A stretch of DNA of 64,000 nt, taken from assembly GCA_016169945.1 (NCBI GenBank), contig JADLSH010000348.1:1-64000 (forward strand), read 5' to 3'. This stretch comes from Trachythela sp. YZ-2020 (taxonomy: Eukaryota > Cnidaria > Anthozoa > Malacalcyonacea > Clavulariidae). Of the stretch, positions 57,731-64,000 are shown in pieces. The stretch's first letter is position 1, and each line of letters begins with the position of its first letter. The notes under the pieces are model-generated. The model was not told the DNA's origin and made no database searches. It saw only the letters and a list, made by a program, of their open reading frames with translations. A program made the translations under genes and the position numbers.

Positions 57731-59228
57731 TTAAAAAAAACTACTATTAAAAACTTTGGTCAGAGGCAAAGGGCCCCATTGGTTTTCGATTCTTTCCCGA
57801 TCTTGCTTCAAACTACCCCCAAACGTTGGACAAACGCCAAAATCTCTTTCTTTCATCAAAACAATGCTTTTCCAGTGATGAAAACATGTTTTAGGGCAGT
57901 TGAAAATTTGTGGTCAAAGGCAAAGGGGGGACCAAAGGATTTGAAATCAGGCCCTGTGAGAAGCAAACGCGTCCACGCGTGAAGTGAGCATTTGAAATGA
58001 CAAGAAAAATCGAAGTTCTTGAAATAAATGAATGGAAACTTTATTCTGAAAACGACCCAAACCAATTCATTTTCGTTTTTCGAAAATCGGGGCGGGAAAC
58101 TTTATGTAAGGAGAGTATAGTAGGCCATAAAATTCAACATGGCGATCGCAAATATTATTTAAAAAGACACAGAAAGGACACAGATCTAATGATCTTTGGT
58201 CTATCATATTGGAGAAAATGTGAGGAAATGTCCAAATACAACTATAGAATGTAAGAAAATGTCGAAATACACGGATTTAATCCAGTTTCAGATAGAATTT
58301 GGTATTTTTGCCACAAATTTGCCACACAATTTAATATCACTGTAAATTTATACCTTTGTTTAAGTTTATTTGTGACTCCTATATATGAGCTATAGCAACA
58401 AAATATTTGAGCCATTGATGAAGTGTGTTTTAAGTGCATTCAGCCATTTATATTTTTTAATAGCAGGTTTATACCTTCACTGGTTTATACAGGACTTTAC
58501 TGGGGCATATTAATTAGAGTGGTGGACACTTCATCAAATATTGGGAGTATACAAACTTAGGTTACCAACATATAACTACCTTTTGTTGATGCAAATCTCA
58601 GTTCTTAAAACTTTCTTGCTTGGACAATAAAGGCTTTTGTGCTTGTAAAATCATTAATACAATTTAGTCATTATCAACCAAAGGCATTGAGAAATTACTG
58701 GGGGGGGGGCAATCGTCCCCCTAGTGTCTGCCACTGGTAGTGAGGTGTTTAAATATTGTAGGAAGTCCTCCTTACGAGTGTTTGAACTTACTTCTCAAAC
58801 GAACATGTATTTTGCGAGAAAACCGATGTGAAAGTTCACTTAATTTATGTAATTTCTTCCTCTGATTTCAAACCATCTTCCACGCTTATGATTCTCTTTG
58901 TTTTTGGTTCATGAATTATTAATGAGTTTGAGACCCGTGTATCAAAATATACAGTCTACACACATGCACAGTTGTATAAAAGCATCAAGAATCTGAAATG
59001 TTTTACAAATTTCATTGAGACTAACATGTCCGTCTTGTTCGGCTAAAGCTGACTAGTTTTGCCATACTATTTGTCTGCCTTTGCTGAATAATCTTTCAGT
59101 CGGTGTACTGCTTGTTGGATGCCATCATATACATATTTTCTCAACTTTAGCAGAAAAAAATTGCCAAAAAAGAAAAACAAAGTTGTTACTTGATATGCGT
59201 AAAATTGAATATCAATATTTTTGAAACA
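57731..59228. other. Gene-free spacer
   Basis: No convincing exon. An 85-codon open stretch at 57997-58254 resembles no family I know and has no supporting splice or promoter context. A G-run followed by gtccccctagtgtctgccactg near 58698-58728 looks like one end of a hAT-type element, without a confident partner. The rest is AT-rich single-copy sequence. Confidence 0.45.
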
Positions 59229-59602
59229 CAGGGTGTGTAAAAAAAATGTAATCCAAATTTGACTGGTTGCTGTGCATCAAATACTATGTGTGCTATGTGT
59301 TAAATGATATAATTTTTACATAGAACGAAAGAACAACTCTTTAGCTTTCCAATGATGTTTTTCGTGTTTCATTACGGACAAAATTGACCGAGTACTTGTC
59401 TGTTAAAAATTGTTTGTCGAAATTGCATTCTTCCACCGATGGGAATTAACCCTTGCAAATCGAAGCAAATTTAATTTGCAGAAGGCCAAGTTGAGCTCAA
59501 ATGGTATCATGGTATCACTCGTAATGAGTATCTGCTCAATTTAACCCAGCATTTGACGCACAGCAACCAGTCAAAGTTGGATTACCTTTTTTATACACCC
59601 TG
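59229..59602. mobile_element. MITE with long inverted repeats (374 bp)
   Basis: It starts CAGGGTGTGTAAAA and ends TTTTATACACCCTG. The inverted similarity extends for about 50 bases, through the atccaaatttgactggttgc / gcaaccagtcaaagttggat segments. The CAGGGTGT ends resemble Tc1/mariner-type MITEs. A TA duplication is not clear. It has no coding capacity. Confidence 0.75.
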
Positions 59603-59885
59603 TACAAACCCCCACCCACCCTACCAAAAATGTCAGGTCCTATAAATAGCTGATCTTGAATTTGTATAATTAAAAATTCTGTATTGTTTTTAAAGTACGC
59701 TAGTTCTACCGCACAGGCATAAATGTTTCTCATGAAAACTGGAAGAGGACTACAGAGTATGGGACACTTTTGAGAAAAAATGATGTTTCGCCCATATACC
59801 CCACCCCCAGTAGACATCATATTGATGTCTTTTTGGCAGGATGCATTGAGTTAGACTTACACAAATGTTATGTCTTCTTTTTCAG

Positions 59886-60599
59886 TCTGGCAATAAAGAT
59901 AAAAAGCTGAGAAGCTTAGAAAAAAAACACTGTTGCAGAGATGAAACAAGAAATCTACATGCTTCAAGGTCTGGTGAAGAAGACATCCTCTCAAACCAGT
60001 CAGCAAAATTCATCTTATCTCATAGGGTGGACCTTAACCTAGAAAGTCTGTCTCAAGCCGACGATGTTACTTTGGCTGTAGAAGAAGTAGCTTTGACTAA
60101 AACATGTAAAGATGTACCGACACACACCTACGACATTGCTTTCGTGCCTAATGTGAGGCTTGCAGTCGGATGCAAGCAAATCTTATCACAGTTGGATAAA
60201 TGGTGATGAAAGTATGAGAGTCTCAAGGTCTCTCCTCCAGTTTGGCAAAGCAAAACCTTTACTCAAACAGTCCTTACTAGCTGCGGCCGACATTTCCCGA
60301 TGGGCTGCTGAGCAGAGCCGAGATCTGTTTAGAATTGACGACCATGCGCAAATCAACCCTCTTCAAGAGAAGTTGAATAGATCTCGCTAGAGACAGAAAG
60401 CTCTCGAGAAACGGGTAAAAAGTCTCGAGGAAAGTGTGGAGACTGAAATTGTCGGTCGTTACTCAAGAGATGAAGAGCTTGGAGGCGAAGACGAGTGAGG
60501 AGAAATGGGAATTGAAGAAAGGCAAGGAATTCTTGGAAATTCGCAATGAAAGAAGTGAGCTGCAACTTAAGGAATCTGTGGCAAGCAAATCTAAACTTG
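59886..60599 (+). pseudogene. Exon-like coiled-coil gene remnant, frameshifted
   Basis: The stretch lies between a strong acceptor (tgtcttctttttcag) and a donor (cttg before gtaagattt). It gives protein-like sequence in three successive frames. The first frame runs SGNKDKKLRSLEKKH and later SHRVDLNLESLSQADDVTLA. The next frame has SWINGDESMRVSRSLLQFGK and SLLAAADISRWAAEQSRDLF. The last has RQKALEKRVKSLEESVE and, shifted, VTQEMKSLEAKTSEEKWELK with a Glu/Lys-rich, coiled-coil-like composition. I do not recognise the family. Stops (for example TGA after QLDKW at about 60206, TAG at about 60388) and shifts argue for a pseudogene, or an assembly with base errors in a real exon. No flanking exon was found. 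Confidence 0.4.
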
Positions 60600-60606
60600 G
60601 TAAGAT

Positions 60607-61273
60607 TTAATGATTTAAAGATTTCAAGTTCACTAGAACCAGGTTCAATATCAGACATACTTTCGCTCGCTACTCAGATCAAACCCTGATGATGACACTA
60701 GAGTGGAGTGTCCTCGCGTTGGGTTGTGAATTTAATTCACCAGAGTAGTGATTGAAAAATGTTTGGTAAGATAAGTTTGTTGTCTTGAGCGGGATTTGAA
60801 CTACCACAATTCATTTCATCTATGCGAGATGAAGTACCCAGCTCAATATTCTTTAAAGAAGCATCTATAGCGATTTTTTAATGGAGATATTAAACATTTT
60901 TATCATAAAAATCTGTGGAATAATACCAAACGTTTCGTGAAAAATATTTGAGTGAAATGGAAAAAAGTCTTTGAATGACAGAACAATTGGTTATAGATAC
61001 CGCACAAATTTACACAGAAATCCCTCTATTAAAATCCACTTTTTATACGGCTAACGGCACTATATTCTTGTCGAAATAAGTTGTATTTTAAGACGTCTAC
61101 TTTACCTTTTACCAAAAGACCTCGTGTTTGTGCTAGGCGAGGGCTTTCAGGGCTTTTTAAGTTTAACTCTAATCAATATATCTGTTTCTTTTTCATACAA
61201 GTAAAATCGTCTGACCAGTGTTAGACAGAGTAAAATACTAATAAAGTAGGGCGCATCTGTTTGTTAACTATAG
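60607..61273. other. Gene-free spacer with small dispersed repeats
   Basis: Apart from a tRNA-like SINE trace at 60783-60851 and a reversed copy of the 52171-type repeat at about 61203-61266, I see no feature. The second repeat ends only a few bases before the acceptor of the DCAF6-like exon at 61274. Confidence 0.5.
60783..60851 (-). repeat. tRNA-like SINE head
   Basis: The minus strand reads GAGCTGGGTACTTCATC, a stem-like TTCAT..ATGAA, then GTAGTTCAAATCCCGCTCAA. The latter is a good T-arm/B-box. The D-arm/A-box part is weak and the fold is imperfect. It is more likely a tRNA-derived SINE fragment than a functional tRNA. Confidence 0.4.
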
Positions 61274-61334
61274 GCAGTGAATACTTGATCAAAAGATGAA
61301 ATGTGAGCATGTATTTGTTGGCCACAAAGGATGT
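61274..61334 (+). pseudogene. DCAF6: DCAF6-like exon, copy 2, preceding exon, one base short
   Basis: The candidate exon lies between aactatag and gtaagt. The last part reads MKCEHVFVGHKGC and joins in frame to VNTVAWND of the exon at 61808, giving GHKGC-VNTV, as in the vertebrate DCAF6 segment HDGC-VNTI. The first part reads SEYLIKR in another frame. Together these resemble the vertebrate REFIQRLKLEATLNVHDGC region, with one missing base at about 61295 between Arg and Met. The frameshift suggests a pseudogene or a base error. No equivalent exon was seen upstream of copy 1. Confidence 0.55.
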
Positions 61335-61379
61335 GTAAGTACTGTATATAGCTCACATTATGGACTGATATTTACTTGT

Positions 61380-61660
61380 AACAGTTGTGAACATATCAAT
61401 GTGACCGGGGTAAAACAATCTCACATCTTGTCAGCAAGATATGTTCGCAACAGACTTGTAGCAAGCTTGTCAACAAGTTGTAACAATGTTGTCATTTTAT
61501 CAAGTTGCTACAAGGTTGTCACTCACAACTTGTTAATAAGTTGTTGAATTGCAGGACGATAACAAGTAGTTGGAACAACTTGTAACAAGTCTGGTAAGTC
61601 GTCATCCTTGTGGCAAGTTGTCTACAAGCCAATGACCACTTGTTGACAAGCTGGGACACA
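61380..61660 (+). repeat. CAAGTTG-rich palindromic repeat tract in intron
   Basis: Many irregular copies of caacaagttg / caacttgttg and related palindromes occur within the 473 bp intron between the two DCAF6-like exons. Weak inverted flanks (atctcacatcttgt near 61420 and aaagatgagataag near 61657) hint that the tract is the core of a small mobile element. Confidence 0.6.
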
Positions 61661-61807
61661 AAAGATGAGATAAGTCCAGGCCAGTTCTTGTTGAATTTTT
61701 CAGGTAGATTGATCCTAAATACTTGAAGCTTTATATTGTATAGATACTACCTACACTGGCACCACATGTTTCAGATATTAATTGATACCATCATTCTTAT
61801 TAAACAG

Positions 61808-61900
61808 GTGAACACAGTGGCCTGGAATGATTGTGGAGATGTTCTGCTGTCAGGGTCTGATGATTGTAAACTGAATATCTATAAACTCTCTTCTACGAAG
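61808..61900 (+). pseudogene. DCAF6: DCAF6-like WD40 exon, copy 2 (93 bp), intact in frame
   Basis: The acceptor is ttattaaacag and the donor is gtatatttt, as in copy 1. The 31 codons are open and encode the same peptide as 51958-52050 except Thr for Met next to the end (KLSSTK). The few nucleotide differences from copy 1 are mostly silent (for example gcttgg against gcctgg). The exon itself is undamaged, but its neighbours are broken: a one-base frameshift before it and a truncated exon after it. I therefore class the copy as a probable pseudogene. If the upstream frameshift is a sequence error, this could be the older copy and copy 1 the duplicate. Confidence 0.7.
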
Positions 61901-62102
61901 GTATATTTTGTATAATAATTGGTTATAAATAGCAAGGATAAAGATGGAAAAATTGGATGTATTAAAGAAAGGATAGATATAGAGATGATAGCTACAGTAA
62001 CATTAACCATTAGCTTACAATGTGCCCAGATGCACCCTTTAGTATTTTACTCTGTGTGCAGCAAGAATATTCAACAAAGCAGTGTTTACTTTTATTTTTT
62101 AG

Positions 62103-62149
62103 ATAGTTCAGTCCATTCAAAGTGATCATCAGGCGAACATTTTCACAAA
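62103..62149 (+). pseudogene. DCAF6: DCAF6-like exon b, copy 2, truncated by the minisatellite
   Basis: After the acceptor ttattttttag the frame reads IVQSIQSDHQANIF and then leaves homology with copy 1 just where SAKYLP should follow. The conserved Gly-His of the WD40 repeat is Asp-His here. Reading on, the frame enters the 30 bp minisatellite and meets a stop (tgtatttga). The donor site and the second half of the exon are gone, so this copy cannot encode the blade. Confidence 0.7.
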
Positions 62150-62169
62150 CACTACGTACAGTAGGTATA

Positions 62170-63425
62170 GTGCATGTATTTTACAGGACACTACATATAT
62201 CGCATGTATTTGATAGGACATTACATATATTGCATGTATTTCATAGGACACTACCTATATCGGCTTTGCATGTATTTGATAGGACACTACCAATATTGCA
62301 TGTCTTTCATAGGACACTACGTATATTGCATGTATCTCATAGGACACTGCCTATATTGCATGTATTTCACAGGAGACCACCTATATGGCATGTATTTCAT
62401 AAAACACTATCTATATTGCATGTATTTCACAGGACACTACCTAGTATATTGCATGTATTTCACAGGACACTACCTATATTGCATGTCTTTCATAGGACAC
62501 TACCTATATTGCATGTATTTCATAGGACACTACCTATATTGCATGTCTTTCATAGGACACTACCTATATTGCATGTATTTCATAGGACACTACCTATATT
62601 GCATGTCTTTCAAAGGACACTACCTGGTATATTGCATGTATTTCACAGGACACTACCTAGTATATTGCATGTATTTCATAGGACACTACCTATATTACAT
62701 GTATTTCATAGGACACTACCTATATTGCATGTATTTCATAGGACACTACCTATATTACATGTCTTTCATAGGACACTACCTATATTACATGTATTTCATA
62801 GGACACTACCTATATTACATGTCTTTCATAGGACACTACCTATATTGCATGTCTTTCATAGGACACTACCTATATTACATGTATTTCATAGGACACTACC
62901 TATATTGCATGTCTTTCAAAGGACACTACCTATATTACATGTATTTCATAGGACACTACCTATATTGCATGTATTTCATAGGACACTACCTATATTGCAT
63001 GTCTTTCAAAGGACACTACCTAGTATATTGCATGTATTTCACAGGACACTACCTATATTACATGTATTTCATAGGACACTACCTATATTACATGTATTTC
63101 ATAGGACACTACCTATATTACATGTCTTTCAAAGGACACTACCTATATCGCATGTATTTCATGGGACACTACCTATATTGCATGTCTTTCAAAGGACACT
63201 ACCTAGTATATTGCATGTATTTCACAGGACACTACCTATATTGCATGTCTTTCAAAGGACACTACCTATATTACATGTATTTCATAGGACACTACCTATA
63301 TTGCATGTCTTTCAAAGGACACTACCTATATTACATGTATTTCATAGGACACTACCTATATTACATGTATTTCATAGGACACTACCTATATTACATGTAT
63401 TTCATAGGACACTACCTATATTGCA
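62170..63425 (+). repeat. 30 bp minisatellite, about 42 units
   Basis: Units follow tgcatgtatttcatagg acactacctatat. Variants include tcttt for tattt, caaagg or cacagg for catagg, and units with an extra agt (33 bp). Early units carry a 6 bp insertion (cggctt). All length changes are multiples of three, so two forward frames stay open for more than 420 codons, while the third frame has a stop in nearly every unit. In copy 1 the same locus has only four units. Confidence 0.97.
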
Positions 63426-63715
63426 TCAAAGTTGAAAAGAAGAAATGTTTATGACCTATCATCCATACTACAAATTTCATGTGTTTTATCTCTAATTCTA
63501 TTCTAGGTTGAATGGTTCAAAACAAATCTGTTGTGTCGCTGGCAAACCCAATCTACCCCAACTGCGATAGGCAGTCAAGCATTTTTAACCTCCTATACAC
63601 TAATTACCCATTGGCAATATTTTTGCATGCCTTCTGCTTATTATTAGACTTCTTTTACATCGTACCGTTTCTTCATGGCTGCTTTCTATAAAATTAGTGT
63701 TGAGAAGCAGCAACT

Positions 63716-64000
63716 ATAAAACTAGCAAATTAGCCTTGTTAATATTTTACAGGACGTCAGTGTATAAAATCCTGCAGCGCATTGCGTTCAATTATATTTA
63801 TATTAAAAAGGTTTAAATTAACACTATAATTGCAACGAGTTGACTGATGGGTGAAATCACACTAGGGGATAGGTTGGCCATTCGTAGGGGTTCGATGTCA
63901 TTTTGGCTTAATTTTTCTGGTGTGCAAAACTATTGCTACCTGGCTTAGCACCCGTTCGCAGTATGCATCTGTGTAATCGTGTTTAACATGACAGGAATAT
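63716..64000 (+). repeat. Start of a second 390 bp satellite array
   Basis: actagcaaattagcc, cctgcagcgcattgcgttcaa and gataggttggccattcgtag match the first monomer of the array at 53640. It then has the agcacccgttcgcagtat segment of the third monomer type. The array continues off the window. Confidence 0.85.

Larger units (their letters stand above)
61720..64000 (+). repeat. Segmental duplication block, copy 2
   Basis: Paralogue of 51860-53950. Order: intron end, 93 bp WD40 exon, intron, truncated next exon, expanded minisatellite, aaagttgaaaagaagaaatg segment, then tacccattggcaatattttt and the first monomers of the 390 bp satellite, continuing past the right edge of the window. Confidence 0.85.

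Noticed and set aside
57997..58254. 85-codon open frame as a small gene
   Set aside because: No recognisable family, no splice or promoter evidence, and a length compatible with chance in AT-rich DNA.
60783..60851. Functional tRNA gene
   Set aside because: Only the T-arm/B-box is good; the D-arm and acceptor stem do not pair convincingly. A SINE fragment is more likely.
62122..63454. Overlapping 437- and 426-codon open frames as protein genes
   Set aside because: They are two frames of one 30/33 bp minisatellite; the start codons lie in or beside repeat sequence, and nothing else supports coding. Kept only as a finding.

Overview
This window looks like repeat-dominated animal nuclear DNA. 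It is AT-rich, carries spliced exon fragments of a metazoan WD40 gene (DCAF6-like), Ty3/gypsy retroelements and many short inverted-repeat transposons, and has no prokaryotic gene organisation. The style of the repeats suggests a cnidarian or another marine invertebrate, but that is an inference. I found no intact protein-coding gene and no intact RNA gene.

Layout. (1) 1-2153: the 5' part of a decayed minus-strand Ty3/gypsy element (LTR, primer site, gag and protease remnants) that runs off the left edge. (2) 2154-3559: no gene, with one foldback element at 3326-3533. (3) 3560-14417 and 19114-27184: one tandem satellite of about 457 bp monomers, with two alternating monomer types and a four-monomer higher-order repeat near its right end. 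It is split by a second, short-LTR Ty3/gypsy element at 14418-19113 and carries a doubled hAT-like MITE at 12515-12825. (4) 27185-49849: a macrosatellite of about 1.66 kb units. Each unit normally consists of a 250 bp foldback MITE plus a 1.41 kb body containing eight GGTTAACC palindromes. The array starts exactly at a MITE end and finishes inside another MITE copy. Two units lack the MITE, and one forward unit is interrupted by a 1.97 kb reverse-oriented insertion. (5) 49850-64000: two paralogous blocks (about 51.86-53.95 kb and 61.72-64.0 kb) carrying DCAF6-like WD40 exons. They are separated by a 390 bp trimeric satellite, minisatellites, hAT-like and TA-flanked MITEs and a coiled-coil pseudogene.

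The genes do not form a pathway. The upstream DCAF6-like block has two in-frame exons. The downstream block has a frameshifted preceding exon, one in-frame exon and one exon cut off by a 1.25 kb minisatellite. The main biological interest is the macrosatellite whose outer edge, internal insertion and presence/absence variation all coincide with the ends of one foldback transposon.

Sequence quality matters for interpretation. Copies in 3.56-14.5 kb and 44.4-49.85 kb are full of one- to three-base indels, whereas copies from 19 to 44 kb are nearly identical. This could be decay at array edges or poor long-read polishing.
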